A program made the position numbers and the translations under genes. From NCBI RefSeq assembly GCF_024362325.1, contig NZ_CP101497.1, forward strand, positions 1,984,001-2,048,000: a DNA stretch of 64,000 nt, read 5' to 3'. This document shows positions 1-8,795 of the stretch, piece by piece; positions within the stretch are counted from its first letter, which is position 1, and every line of letters starts with the position of its first letter. Below the pieces are notes generated by a model. The model worked only from the letters and a program-made list of their open reading frames with translations. It had not been told where the DNA came from and did not search any database. This DNA comes from Microcella humidisoli (GTDB taxonomy: Bacteria > Actinomycetota > Actinomycetes > Actinomycetales > Microbacteriaceae).

Positions 1-750
1 GACGTCGCTGCCGCCGTCGACGAACACGATCTGCCCGCACAGGTGCGAGTTCTCGACGCTCGTGAGGTAGCCGAGCAGGTTCGCCACGACGGCGGGCTCG
101 GCGATGCCGTTGAGCGGCATCGGCACCATCTCCAGAATCGCCTTCGACGACTCCTCCGTGGCGGTGAACGAGTCGGTCATGGGCGTGCGGATGATGCCGG
201 GCGCGACCGCGTTGAGCGGAATCCCCGCGCCGGCCCACTCGGGCGTCGCAGCGTTGCGGCGGATCCAGCGCACGAGCGCGCGCTTCGTCGAGCCGTAGAT
301 GAGCCCGCCCTGGCCGGCGTCGATCAACTGCTGCGCGCGGTGCAGCGCGGCCGGTTCGTCGTGCGCGAGGCAAGCATCGACGAGCTCGTCGTCGACCGGG
401 AAGAGCGAGGCCATGGATGCCGTGGCCACCGCGCGCGGAGCATCCGACCCCGACAGCAGCGGCCGAAGACCCTCGAGCGTCGCGAGCGCGCCGAAGTAGT
501 TCACCGCGACGGTGGCGGTGGATTCGGTCGCGAGCCCCGCGTTGGCGACGACCGCGTCGATGCGGCCGCCGCTGAGCTCGGTGACGTGGCTCACGAGCGC
601 GGCGCGGCCCTCGTGCGTGGTGAGGTCGGCCGTGATGTCGGCGTCGTGCAGATCGACCCCGATGACGCGGTGGCCCTGGCCGGCGAGCAGCGCGGCGGTG
701 GCGGCTCCGATGCCGCTCGCCGCGCCGGTGATGACGTAGGTGCGAGTCAT
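1..750 (-). CDS. SDR oxidoreductase, 3alpha-hydroxysteroid dehydrogenase/carbonyl reductase-like (C-terminus cut by window edge)
   Basis: NAD(P)-dependent reductase of the short-chain dehydrogenase family. The first 250 codons are present and the reading frame is still open at the left edge. Visible are the Rossmann glycine motif TGAASGIG (residues 8-15), NAGLA (70-74), the catalytic YGSTK (152-156) and the C-terminal GGSD. An insert of about 30 residues before the active-site Tyr, and the overall sequence, resemble the 3alpha-HSD/carbonyl reductase subgroup of about 257 residues, so only a few residues should be missing. The start is an ATG preceded by AAGGAG. The gene is divergent from rpiB. 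The substrate cannot be deduced. Confidence 0.88.
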   Translation of the reverse strand, partial: MTRTYVITGAASGIGAATAALLAGQGHRVIGVDLHDADITADLTTHEGRAALVSHVTELSGGRIDAVVANAGLATESTATVAVNYFGALATLEGLRPLLSGSDAPRAVATASMASLFPVDDELVDACLAHDEPAALHRAQQLIDAGQGGLIYGSTKRALVRWIRRNAATPEWAGAGIPLNAVAPGIIRTPMTDSFTATEESSKAILEMVPMPLNGIAEPAVVANLLGYLTSVENSHLCGQIVFVDGGSDV

Positions 751-829
751 GATGACTCCTTCCGATCGGTGGTGTCTTCAGCGTGGCACTGAGGCTCTCT
801 CGACGACAGGGGCGAACGTCCCGCCCTCG

Positions 830-841
830 TAGAATCGAGCC
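830..841 (+). promoter_or_regulatory. Leaderless -10 element of rpiB
   Basis: TAGAAT is followed by exactly six bases and then the ATG of rpiB, with no Shine-Dalgarno sequence. Transcription would start at the ATG. No convincing -35 is visible. Confidence 0.55.
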
Positions 842-1327
842 ATGCGCATCCACGTCGCGACCGATCACGCCGGCCTCGAGTTCAGCCAGACGGTGCGCGA
901 GCACGTCGCCGCCCAGGGCCACGAGGTGCACGACCACGGGCCGCAGCACTACGACGCGCTCGACGACTACCCGAGCTTCTGCATCAACGCCGCGCGCGCC
1001 GTCGCGCGTGATCAGGCAGCGGGCGTCGAGGCGCTCGGCATCGTCTTCGGCGGCTCGGGTAATGGCGAGCAGATCGCGGCGAACAAGGTGCAGGGCATCC
1101 GCGCCGCCCTCGTCTGGAGCGACGCGACGGCGCAGCTCGCCCGCGAGCACAACGACGCCAACGTCATCGCGATCGGGGCGCGCCAACACACGGTCGACGA
1201 GGCGCTGCGCTTCATCGACCTCTTCATCAGCACGCCCTTCCCGGGCGAGGAGCGCCACGCGCGCCGCATCGCCCAGCTCGCGGAGTACGAGACCACCGGC
1301 GCGATCGCCGGGCACGAGATCGTCTAG
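842..1327 (+). CDS. rpiB: Ribose-5-phosphate isomerase B
   Basis: Interconverts ribose 5-phosphate and ribulose 5-phosphate in the non-oxidative pentose phosphate pathway (cytosol). The 161-residue protein has the RpiB/LacAB fold signature: N-terminal ATDHAG, the anion-binding GGSGNGEQ loop (70-77) and an IGAR motif near 111. The usual catalytic Cys of the E. coli enzyme is Ser72 here, and Glu76 lines up with the general base used by the mycobacterial type, so this is the actinobacterial subclass. The glycosylase gene begins two bases after the stop, suggesting one transcript. There is no ribosome-binding site, in line with a leaderless start. Confidence 0.95.
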   Translation: MRIHVATDHAGLEFSQTVREHVAAQGHEVHDHGPQHYDALDDYPSFCINAARAVARDQAAGVEALGIVFGGSGNGEQIAANKVQGIRAALVWSDATAQLAREHNDANVIAIGARQHTVDEALRFIDLFISTPFPGEERHARRIAQLAEYETTGAIAGHEIV

Positions 1328-1329
1328 CG

Positions 1330-2343
1330 GTGCCCGAGGGCCACTCCGTTCATCGCATCGCGCGGCAGTTCGCGCGGCACTTCGTCGGTGACCCGGTTCG
1401 GGTCAGCTCGCCGCAGGGGCGCTTCGCCGACGGCGCGGCGCTCATCGACGGGCGCACGATGACCGACTCGAAGGCCGTCGGCAAGCAGATGTTCCTCGAG
1501 TTCGATGACGCCCTGTGGCTTCGGGTGCACCTCGGCATCTACGGCGCCTGGGATTTCAGTGGCTCGATCACTCAGGACGCCACGCAGCGCTCGGCGGGCG
1601 GTCGCATGGGTCAGACGAACCAGCGCGGTACCGACCCCGATGCACCGGATGCTCGCACGACGGTCGTCGGCGAGTACGAGGCATCCCTCTCCTCGATCGG
1701 GGCTCCTCGCCGCACGCGCCTGCGCATGGCCGAGGCCGAGAAGGAGAGTGCGCTCGATGATGCGGCGCTCGCCGCCTTCCCGCCCGAGCCCGTCGGTCAG
1801 GTGCGCGTGCGCCTGCTGACCGACCGCGCGGTCGCCGACCTGCGCGGGCCGACCGCGTGCGAGGTGCTCGACGCGGCCGGCGTGCAGCGCGTCATCGACG
1901 CACTCGGCCCCGATCCGCTCGTCGACGACGCCGACGCGGGGGAGGAGCGCATGCTCGCGCGCATCCGGGGCCGCCGGGTGCCGATCGGCCTGTTGCTCAT
2001 GGACCAGTCGGTCGTGAGCGGCATCGGCAACGTCTATCGCGCCGAGATCCTGTTCCGCGCCCGACTCGACCCGCACGTCACGGGGGCGGCGCTGCCCGAC
2101 GACGTCATCCGCGACCTGTGGCGCGACTGGCGCTACCTGCTGGGCGTGGGCGTCGAGACGGGCCAGATGCTGACGATGGACGGCCTCGACGAAGAGGGCC
2201 AGCGGGCCGCCCTGCGCAATCGCGCCGACCGGCACTGGGTCTACAAGCGCGAGGGGCTGCCGTGCCGCATCTGCCGCACGAACATCGCCCTCGAGATCGC
2301 GGCGGGGCGCAAGCTGTACTGGTGCCCGAGCTGCCAGTCATGA
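1330..2343 (+). CDS. Fpg/Nei family DNA glycosylase (endonuclease VIII-like)
   Basis: Base-excision repair enzyme that removes oxidised bases and cuts the abasic strand by beta/delta elimination. After loss of the initiator Met the chain begins Pro-Glu-Gly, giving the N-terminal proline nucleophile and the adjacent catalytic Glu of the family. The helix-two-turn-helix region contains the family's SGIGNVYRAEILF motif. The C-terminal zinc finger is intact (Cys312, Cys315, Cys332, Cys335). The length of 337 residues is somewhat above a typical Nei because of an insert near residues 80-140. The start is GTG, two bases after rpiB. Whether it is closer to Nei1 or Nei2 is not settled. Confidence 0.9.
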   Translation: MPEGHSVHRIARQFARHFVGDPVRVSSPQGRFADGAALIDGRTMTDSKAVGKQMFLEFDDALWLRVHLGIYGAWDFSGSITQDATQRSAGGRMGQTNQRGTDPDAPDARTTVVGEYEASLSSIGAPRRTRLRMAEAEKESALDDAALAAFPPEPVGQVRVRLLTDRAVADLRGPTACEVLDAAGVQRVIDALGPDPLVDDADAGEERMLARIRGRRVPIGLLLMDQSVVSGIGNVYRAEILFRARLDPHVTGAALPDDVIRDLWRDWRYLLGVGVETGQMLTMDGLDEEGQRAALRNRADRHWVYKREGLPCRICRTNIALEIAAGRKLYWCPSCQS

Positions 2344-2356
2344 GAGAGGCCGAGCG

Positions 2357-2992
2357 ATGAGGCACACGCCGCACTACCTGCTGCACGACCACGATGAGAT
2401 TCGCCGCCTGGTGCGCGAGAACCCGTGGGTGACGATCGTCTCGCACACGGCCGATCGCGGCATCGTCGCCTCGCACTACGCCTTCCTGCTCGACGAGGCC
2501 GCCTCGACCGGCGATGAGATCGTGCTCGTCGGCCACGTCGGCCGCCCCGACGAGCAGGCGCATGAGCTGGGGCGGCATGAGGTGCTGCTGATCGTGCAGG
2601 GCGCCCACGGCTACATTTCCCCGAGCTGGTACGCCGAGGGCGACATCATCCCCACCTGGAACCACGTGACGGCGCACCTCTACGGCACCCCCGAGATCCT
2701 GACCGACGAGCAGAACCTGAAGGCGCTCGCCGAGCTCACCGATCACTTCGAACAGCACGTCGTCAACCCCCGGGGGCTGCACCTCGACCCGGAGTATTCT
2801 CGACGAGTAGCCCTCGGCACGGTCGGGGTGCGGGTGCGAGTGACGCGGTTCGACGCTCGCGCCAAGCTCAGCCAGAACAAGGCGCCCGAGGTCGTCGAGC
2901 GCATCATCGACGAACTCGAGGGCGACGGGCCCTACAACCACCCCGGGCTGGCCCGCGAGATGAGGAGACACCATGACGCGCGCGATTCGTAA
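2357..2992 (+). CDS. FMN-binding negative transcriptional regulator, PaiB-like
   Basis: Split-barrel flavin-binding protein of the PaiB family, 211 residues. Family signs are the N-terminal MRHTPHYLL, HVGRPDEQ in the middle and the YISPSWY...PTWNHVTAH stretch that contributes to the flavin pocket. In Bacillus, PaiB has been linked to repression of sporulation and degradative enzyme genes. No such role can be read from this sequence, and a small-molecule flavin-dependent reaction is also possible. The last 20 bases overlap the start of the amidohydrolase gene in another frame, so the two are translationally linked. Confidence 0.85.
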   Translation: MRHTPHYLLHDHDEIRRLVRENPWVTIVSHTADRGIVASHYAFLLDEAASTGDEIVLVGHVGRPDEQAHELGRHEVLLIVQGAHGYISPSWYAEGDIIPTWNHVTAHLYGTPEILTDEQNLKALAELTDHFEQHVVNPRGLHLDPEYSRRVALGTVGVRVRVTRFDARAKLSQNKAPEVVERIIDELEGDGPYNHPGLAREMRRHHDARDS

Positions 2993-4463
2993 TGCGCGAC
3001 CGCTCGGCGGGCACGACCCGATCGACCTGCTCATCGACGACGGTGTGATCGTCGGCATTCTGCCCGCGGGCATCGAGGCCGCGGCCTCCGACGATCTCGA
3101 CCTCGAGGGCCGCTTCATCATGCCGGGGCTGTGGGACGAGCACGTTCACCTCACGCAGTGGGCGCAGCACCGGCGCCGCATCGACCTCGCCCCCGCCGAG
3201 AGCGCGGCCGAGGCCGCCGCGATCGTGCGGTCATCTCTCTCGCGCGGCGCCGCGACCGACGCGGTCGTCGTCGGGGTCGGGTTCCGCGATGGTCTGTGGC
3301 CGGATGCGCCCAACGCCGCCCTGCTCGACTCGGTCGCGCCCGACCGTCCGATCGTGCTCGTGAGCGCCGACGTGCACTGCGTCTGGCTCAACAGCGCCGC
3401 GCTGGTGCACTTCGGAGTGGACTCGCCCTCGGGCGCCGACGGCGACGGCGTGCTGCGCGAAGACGCGGCGTTCGCCATCACGGCGCGCCTCGACAGCGCG
3501 CCCGACGCCGAGCTCGACCGCTGGGTGGCCGAAGCGGCGGCCGAGGCGGCCGCGCGCGGCGTGGTTGGCGTGGTCGATCTCGAGATGCGCTGGAACCGCG
3601 ACGACTGGGCACGCCGCGTCGCCGCGGGCTTCGACGCCCTGCGCGTCGAGTTCGGCGTCTACCCCCAGCACCTCGACCGCGCGATCGAGCTCGGGCTGCG
3701 CTCGGGCCAGCCGCTCGCCGGCACCGTGAGTGTGGGCCCCCTCAAGGTCATCACCGACGGCTCACTGAACACGCGCACGGCCTACTGCTGCGACCCGTAT
3801 CCGGATGCTCCCGCCGAGGCCTACGGCCGCCTCAACGTGCCCCCCTGCGAGCTGCACCCGCTGCTCGCCCGGGGCAGCGAGGCGGGCTTCGAGCTCGCCG
3901 TGCACGCGATCGGTGACGGCGCCAACCGTCTGGCTCTCGACGTGTTCGCCAAGCTGGGGCGCGGGGGACGCATCGAGCACGCGCAGCTCGTGCACGACAG
4001 CGACTTCGCCCGCTTCGCGGCGCTCGGCGTGACGGCGAGCGTGCAGCCCGAGCATGCCGTCGACGACCGCGACGTGGCCGAGCGGTACTGGCCCGGGCGC
4101 ACGCGCCGCGCGTTCGCGCTGCGCTCGTTCCTCGACGCGGGTGCGCGCATCGTGCTGGGCTCTGACGCTCCGGTCGCGCCGCTTGACCCGTGGGTCGCGA
4201 TCGCGGCGGCGACGAGCCGCACACGCGACGGCCGCCCGGCCTTCCACGCCGAGCAGTCGATCACGGTCGTCGAGGCGCTCGCCGCGTCGACCCGCTCGCT
4301 CGTGGGGCTCGGCGAACCGGCCGACCTCGTGGCGCTCGACGTCGACCCGCTCGCGGTCGCCCCTGAGACCCTGCGCACGATGCCGGTGGCGCTGACGATG
4401 CTGGCCGGGCGGGCGACGCACGCCGACGCGGCCCTGCGCGCGGGGGCGGCGCTCGAGGTCTAG
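2973..4463 (+). CDS. Metal-dependent amidohydrolase, YtcJ-like
   Basis: Predicted zinc-dependent hydrolase of the amidohydrolase superfamily (YtcJ/NfdA-like), 496 residues, cytosolic. The N-terminal beta-sandwich leads into PGLWDEHVHL (the HxH metal pair). Later come VGPLKVITDGSL (likely Lys ligand), the His of ELAVHAIGDG, EHAQLVH, and the terminal Asp ligand in IVLGSDAPV, in the family order. The strong GAGGAGA-type ribosome-binding site lies inside the upstream gene. The substrate of this subgroup cannot be assigned from sequence. PaiB-like and amidohydrolase genes probably form one transcript. Confidence 0.85.
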   Translation: MTRAIRNARPLGGHDPIDLLIDDGVIVGILPAGIEAAASDDLDLEGRFIMPGLWDEHVHLTQWAQHRRRIDLAPAESAAEAAAIVRSSLSRGAATDAVVVGVGFRDGLWPDAPNAALLDSVAPDRPIVLVSADVHCVWLNSAALVHFGVDSPSGADGDGVLREDAAFAITARLDSAPDAELDRWVAEAAAEAAARGVVGVVDLEMRWNRDDWARRVAAGFDALRVEFGVYPQHLDRAIELGLRSGQPLAGTVSVGPLKVITDGSLNTRTAYCCDPYPDAPAEAYGRLNVPPCELHPLLARGSEAGFELAVHAIGDGANRLALDVFAKLGRGGRIEHAQLVHDSDFARFAALGVTASVQPEHAVDDRDVAERYWPGRTRRAFALRSFLDAGARIVLGSDAPVAPLDPWVAIAAATSRTRDGRPAFHAEQSITVVEALAASTRSLVGLGEPADLVALDVDPLAVAPETLRTMPVALTMLAGRATHADAALRAGAALEV

Positions 4464-4491
4464 CTCGGCGCCGCCCGCGGGCGGGCCCGAG
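4464..4491. terminator. Putative bidirectional terminator between the amidohydrolase and dps
   Basis: A GC-rich near-palindrome (CTCGG...CCCGAG ends, 13 of 15 pairs) directly follows the amidohydrolase stop and faces the end of dps. No U-tract follows, as is usual in GC-rich actinobacteria. Confidence 0.45.
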
Positions 4492-4519
4492 CGCTCACCG
4501 GGCGCCGCCCCTGCGGCGG

Positions 4520-5005
4520 CTACGCCGCGATGTGGGCGAAGAGGAACCAGCGGTCCTTCTCGAGCGCGGCGGTGATCGCGATCGCGAGGTCCTGGCTCAC
4601 GGGGTCGATCTCATCGAGCTCGTCGATGGCCGAGCGCAGCGTGACGAGCGTCGCGTCGATGCCGGCGATGACCTCGGCGACGAGCGCATCCGTCGATTGG
4701 AAGCCCTCGCTCACGGCGGGCACCGTCGTGGTGGCGCCGATCGTGGCGACGCGCGCGTCGAGCGGCTGCCCGAGGGTGACGATGCGCTCGGCCGCGAGAT
4801 CGCTGAACTCGCGAGCGTGGTCGACGAGCGCGTCGAGCAGTTCGTGCACGGGCATGAAGTTGACGCCGCGCACGTGCCAGTGCGCCTGCTTGCCTTCGAC
4901 GGCGAGCGCCATGAGGTCGATGACGACGGGCGTGAGGTGCGCGGCGACGCCTTTCGTGAGCTCGGCAGTCTTGGCACCCTGGGGGGCGGCGGTGACGGTG
5001 GCCAT
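4520..5005 (-). CDS. dps: Dps family DNA-binding ferritin-like protein
   Basis: Dodecameric mini-ferritin that binds DNA and oxidises and stores iron during starvation or oxidative stress. The helical core carries the intersubunit ferroxidase pattern: HWHVRG (two His), then a downstream His, the Asp pair and AERI (Glu). An upstream in-frame start 13 codons earlier is possible, but the ATG chosen here has AAGGAAGGA at good distance and gives 161 residues, the normal family length. A GAAC-N4-GTTC dyad 43 bases upstream may be the operator. The gene points toward the amidohydrolase. Confidence 0.93.
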   Translation of the reverse strand: MATVTAAPQGAKTAELTKGVAAHLTPVVIDLMALAVEGKQAHWHVRGVNFMPVHELLDALVDHAREFSDLAAERIVTLGQPLDARVATIGATTTVPAVSEGFQSTDALVAEVIAGIDATLVTLRSAIDELDEIDPVSQDLAIAITAALEKDRWFLFAHIAA

Positions 5006-5047
5006 GGGGATCGTCCTTCCTTCGTGGGGATGAGGTCCGTCCACCGT

Positions 5048-5061
5048 AGAACAGCCGTTCT
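5048..5061 (-). promoter_or_regulatory. LexA/SOS-like box upstream of dps
   Basis: AGAACAGCCGTTCT is a 5-4-5 dyad with the GAAC-N4-GTTC core of Gram-positive and actinobacterial LexA boxes (fuller consensus CGAAC-N4-GTTCG). It lies 43 bases upstream of the dps ATG. The flanking base is A/T instead of C/G, so the match is partial. Confidence 0.4.
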
Positions 5062-5086
5062 GCCGCCCGCTGGGGGTTGACAGGGC

Positions 5087-8000
5087 TCAGCGCAGCTGGG
5101 CGATGCGCGTCGCGGTGTCGCGAACGTTCTGCACCCGGCGCTCGAAGCGTGCGGCGATCACGATGATGAGCACGCCCGCCAGACCGAGCCACAGCCACCA
5201 CTCGACCGAACGACCGACAAGGTCGAGCAGCGGCCAGCTCTGCACGAGCAGGTGCACGAGCAGCACGGTGCCACCGATCACGAAGGGCGCCTGCAGGCGT
5301 CGCCACAGGCCGCCGGCGAAGACGGATGCTGCGGCGACGCCGAGCGCGACGGCCCGCCACAGCGGCTCTCCCGCGGCGTCGATCGCCAGCAGCGAGGGCA
5401 CGAGCAGCACTGCCATACCGGGCCCGAGCCATGGCCAACTGCGCGCAGCGGGCACAGCGTCGAGATGCATCGTGCCGATCGCGATCGCGGCGAGCGCGAG
5501 GGGCAGGCTCACGAGCTCCACCGGCTCGACGGCCCCGGTGAGACCGAGCGCGCCGGCGCTGAGGGCGGCCGTGCCGAGGGCGGCGATCGTCGCGATGTCG
5601 CGCAGCCGGCCCTCGGCCAGCACGCGGGCGGCGACGGCGACGGCGCTCGGCACGAGCACGACGAGCGCAGCGCGCAGCAGGGCGGCGCCCGTCAGCGCGC
5701 TGCCGTTCGCGGTGAGGAGCAGGTCGAGGGCGTGCGCGAGGGCGAGCAGTCCGAGTGCCGTGAGACCGGTCCCGACGAGGGCGCCGCTCATGCCCGGAAG
5801 TCGCTCGTCGATGCGCCGCTCGGCCAGCAGGGGCACGATGGCGAGCGCGACGGCGACGAGCGCGACGACGATGCCCCGCGCATCCGTGCCGTCGGCGCTC
5901 TGCGCGGCCGAGGGCACCAGCGCCACGAGCAGTGCTGCCGCCGTGAGGGGCGCGGCCGTGCGCGAGGGAGCCGCGCCGCGGCGACGACCGAGCAGGGCTC
6001 CCGCGGCGACGATGAGCAGCATCGCGCCGGCGAGCGGCAGCACGTAGGGCTCGGAGGCCCTCTCGCCGGCGTCGGCGAGGCGCATCCACAGCGCGATCGT
6101 GGCGAGCCCGAGCGCCACCCAGCCGACGAAGCGGCGGGGCGAGGTCGAGCCGATGAGGCCGTCGCGGCTGATCGCCGTGACGAGCGCGAGCACCGCGAGT
6201 ACGAGCACGGGCACGAACAGCAGCCCCGGATCGGCCGAGCGGGTGGCGGCGTCGGCGACGATCACGAGCCCCGTCAGGGCCCCCGCGGCATCGCCCACGA
6301 TGCGCTCGACCCCCGGCCCCGCGAGGGCGGACCGGGCCGACCGCGCGCGGGCGTCGAGCGAGCTCTCGGGCGTGCGCGGGGCGACGAGCAGCGCGACGAC
6401 CGCGATGATGACGAGAGCGCCGAGCGCGATCGCGGCGACGAGCGCCGGCTCGATCCCGCCGCCGTCGACCGCGAGCACGACGCCGCGCGCCACGACGAAC
6501 GGCAGCAGCGCGAGGGCGACGAGGCGCTCGATGCGGTGGGCGCGCAGCGCGACGAGAGCGAGCGCGGCGGTGAGCAGGCCCGCGGTCACGGCCTCGTCGG
6601 CCGCGGGAAGGGTCACGCTCGTGCTCGCCCCGATCGCGGCGAGCACCGCGATGATGCCGACGACGCGCTGCTCGAGCGCGGCGAGTCGCCCGAGCTGGCT
6701 GCTCGCGATGATGACGGCGGCGCCGGCGATGACGGCGCTGCCGGGGCTCAGCTGCAGCGCGGGGACGGCGCGGGCGAGGTCGCCGGCCAGCTCGGGCATC
6801 GACCCGAGGACGAGGGCGGCGGCGGTGCCGACGAACACGGCGCGCAGACCGATGACGGTGGTCGTCGGCCGCGCGATGCCGATCGCGAGGAGGGCGATCA
6901 GCAGGCCGACGACCCAGCCTCGGGGCACCGCCCATGCCGTGACGAAGGCGCCGAGCGCCGCACCCGTGCTGAGCGGGATGCACAGGGCGATGAGGGCGCG
7001 GCGGGCATCCCGCGCCTCGATGCGGTTCGCGGCATGCAGGGCCGCGGCGCCGCCGAGGGCGAGCACGGCGTTCGCGGCCATCACCGCCCACCACGCGGGC
7101 AACAGCGGCACGGTCGCCACGAGCACGATCGCAGCGATGAGCGTGAGTGCGCGGGCACGGCGTTCGAGCACGCCGAGGCTCGCCCAGCTCGCGGCGATGA
7201 GGCCGAGGCTCAGGGCGAGCGCGCCGAGCGCGGCGACTGTGGCCGGATCTCCTGAGGCGACGGGGGCGCCGACGCCGAGCGGAATCACTTCGAGGCCCTG
7301 CGTACCCGCCTCGACGAAGGCGGCGCTCGCCACGATCGCGGCGAGACCGCCCGCGACGGCCGTGAGCGCCGTGGCGGTGAGCGTCGCGGCCGCGAGCGCT
7401 GTGCGCCAGGGCGAGCCGGCCGCAGACCGCCGCCAGCCCTGCTCGGCCAGCACGCCGATGATGACGGCGGCGATGAGCGGAGCACTGACGATCACGCGGT
7501 CTTGCTCGAAGCGTGCGGCCGAGACGACGGCGCCCACGACGGCGGCGAGCGCCGCGCCGCCTCCGAGGGCGCTCAGCACGAGGGTCGTGCCCGCGCTCGC
7601 CGCGGCGGCGCGCAGCTCAGGCGCGAGCGTCACGACGTGCAGCAGCGCGCCCGCGGCGAGGACGAGCCCGGCGACGACGGGGGAGTACCGCGCCCCCGGG
7701 TCGAGCTCGATGAGCAGCGGCAGGGCGGCGGTGGCGGCCACCGCGCCGACGATGAGGGCGACCGTGCGCGCCGCGCGCCGCGCGATCGGGCGCGAGCTCG
7801 GAACGATCGCCCACGCGCCAGCGGCGACGATGAGCGCTGCGAGTGCCGCAGCGGTCTCGGGTGCCGCGCCGATCGCGGGCAGCAGCTCGCGCACGGCGTG
7901 CAGCGTCACAAGGGCGGCGCCGATCGGCAGCAGTCCCGCACCGACGACGCCGGGCGTCGCGAGGCGGTTGGTGCGCGACCACAGGGCCGCCGTCGCGCCG

Positions 8001-8713
8001 ACGATGAGCAGGGCGGTGCCCCAGTAGAGCGCTTCGGGCGTTGATCCCAGCCCGGCGGGGTCGTTGAGGCGCAGCGCCCAGGCGTCGAGCACGAGCATGA
8101 CGGTGCCGAGCGCCGCCACCCCTTCCGCGGTCGAGCCGAGTCCCCGGCGCGCGAGCACGCCCGCGGCGACCATTGTGGCGAGCGTGCCGCCGATGATGAT
8201 CGCCATGCGCACCTCGCTGCCGTAGGTCACGAAGGCGTAGACGAGGCCGAAGACGGCGAACACCGAGAGCAGGCTGATGCCGACGACGATGAGGGCGATC
8301 TGGATGCCCGAGCGCCGCGGCCCGTCGACCCCGGTCGGCGCGGCGGGGGTGGCGGGCGGCACGGCCGGGGTGCTCGCGGGCGGCGCGACGAGGGCGGAAT
8401 CCACCGCTGCGGCCTGCGCGGCCGCGGCCGGCACGGGGGGCGCGGCGGGAGCCGCGAGTGCGGCGGCGGCGGTCTCGCGGCGGATGCGTCCGATGAGGTC
8501 GAGGCGGGCATCCAGCGCGTCGGCGATCGCTGTCGACGACGCGGCGAGGTCGGCGGCCGCGGCGTGGCCCAGATCGAGCCCGCAGCTGCGGCACACGGTC
8601 GACGTCAGCGGCGTGAAGCAGGCGGGGCAGATGGTCGTCGAGCGCAGTTCCGCGGCGGAGCGGGGAAAGAGCACGCGACCGGCCCAGGCGCGATCAGGGG
8701 TGGTATCGCTCAT
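5087..8713 (-). CDS. Giant polytopic membrane protein, SCO7613 C-terminal domain family
   Basis: A 1208-residue protein with a short cytosolic N-terminus holding a zinc ribbon (Cys29, Cys32, Cys41, Cys44). An Ala/Pro-rich linker follows (about 80-130), and then roughly 30 hydrophobic helices fill the rest. This layout matches the actinobacterial SCO7613 C-terminal-domain membrane protein family, whose role is unknown. The C-terminus ends with a basic tail after a helix. Low-complexity Ala/Leu/Val composition makes helix counting approximate. It is divergent from the sigma factor gene and appears monocistronic. A TAGCGT six bases before the ATG suggests leaderless expression. Confidence 0.75.
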   Translation of the reverse strand: MSDTTPDRAWAGRVLFPRSAAELRSTTICPACFTPLTSTVCRSCGLDLGHAAAADLAASSTAIADALDARLDLIGRIRRETAAAALAAPAAPPVPAAAAQAAAVDSALVAPPASTPAVPPATPAAPTGVDGPRRSGIQIALIVVGISLLSVFAVFGLVYAFVTYGSEVRMAIIIGGTLATMVAAGVLARRGLGSTAEGVAALGTVMLVLDAWALRLNDPAGLGSTPEALYWGTALLIVGATAALWSRTNRLATPGVVGAGLLPIGAALVTLHAVRELLPAIGAAPETAAALAALIVAAGAWAIVPSSRPIARRAARTVALIVGAVAATAALPLLIELDPGARYSPVVAGLVLAAGALLHVVTLAPELRAAAASAGTTLVLSALGGGAALAAVVGAVVSAARFEQDRVIVSAPLIAAVIIGVLAEQGWRRSAAGSPWRTALAAATLTATALTAVAGGLAAIVASAAFVEAGTQGLEVIPLGVGAPVASGDPATVAALGALALSLGLIAASWASLGVLERRARALTLIAAIVLVATVPLLPAWWAVMAANAVLALGGAAALHAANRIEARDARRALIALCIPLSTGAALGAFVTAWAVPRGWVVGLLIALLAIGIARPTTTVIGLRAVFVGTAAALVLGSMPELAGDLARAVPALQLSPGSAVIAGAAVIIASSQLGRLAALEQRVVGIIAVLAAIGASTSVTLPAADEAVTAGLLTAALALVALRAHRIERLVALALLPFVVARGVVLAVDGGGIEPALVAAIALGALVIIAVVALLVAPRTPESSLDARARSARSALAGPGVERIVGDAAGALTGLVIVADAATRSADPGLLFVPVLVLAVLALVTAISRDGLIGSTSPRRFVGWVALGLATIALWMRLADAGERASEPYVLPLAGAMLLIVAAGALLGRRRGAAPSRTAAPLTAAALLVALVPSAAQSADGTDARGIVVALVAVALAIVPLLAERRIDERLPGMSGALVGTGLTALGLLALAHALDLLLTANGSALTGAALLRAALVVLVPSAVAVAARVLAEGRLRDIATIAALGTAALSAGALGLTGAVEPVELVSLPLALAAIAIGTMHLDAVPAARSWPWLGPGMAVLLVPSLLAIDAAGEPLWRAVALGVAAASVFAGGLWRRLQAPFVIGGTVLLVHLLVQSWPLLDLVGRSVEWWLWLGLAGVLIIVIAARFERRVQNVRDTATRIAQLR

Positions 8714-8725
8714 GCGCTCACGCTA
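8714..8725 (-). promoter_or_regulatory. Leaderless -10 element of the SCO7613-like gene
   Basis: On the minus strand TAGCGT is followed by GAGCGC and then ATG, a six-base spacer without a Shine-Dalgarno sequence. Confidence 0.5.
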
Positions 8726-8795
8726 TCGCCGTGACGTTCGACGCGCCGGAAACGTTGGGGTGCCTGTGCAGGGTCCGGGCCGCCAGACTGTCAGC

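Noticed and set aside
1324..2235. Long minus-strand frame across the Nei/Fpg gene
   Set aside because: Antisense shadow of a clear gene. Long open frames on the opposite strand are common at this GC content, and this one has no family signature.
5252..7255. Long plus-strand frame inside the giant membrane protein gene
   Set aside because: Shadow frame with Arg/Asp/Gly/His repeats and no domains; the minus-strand membrane protein explains the bias.
8748..8775. GGAAAC and GTC as an ECF-type autoregulated promoter before the sigma gene
   Set aside because: The spacing of 19 bases is longer than the usual 16-17 for ECF promoters, and CAGACT six bases before the ATG explains the start better.
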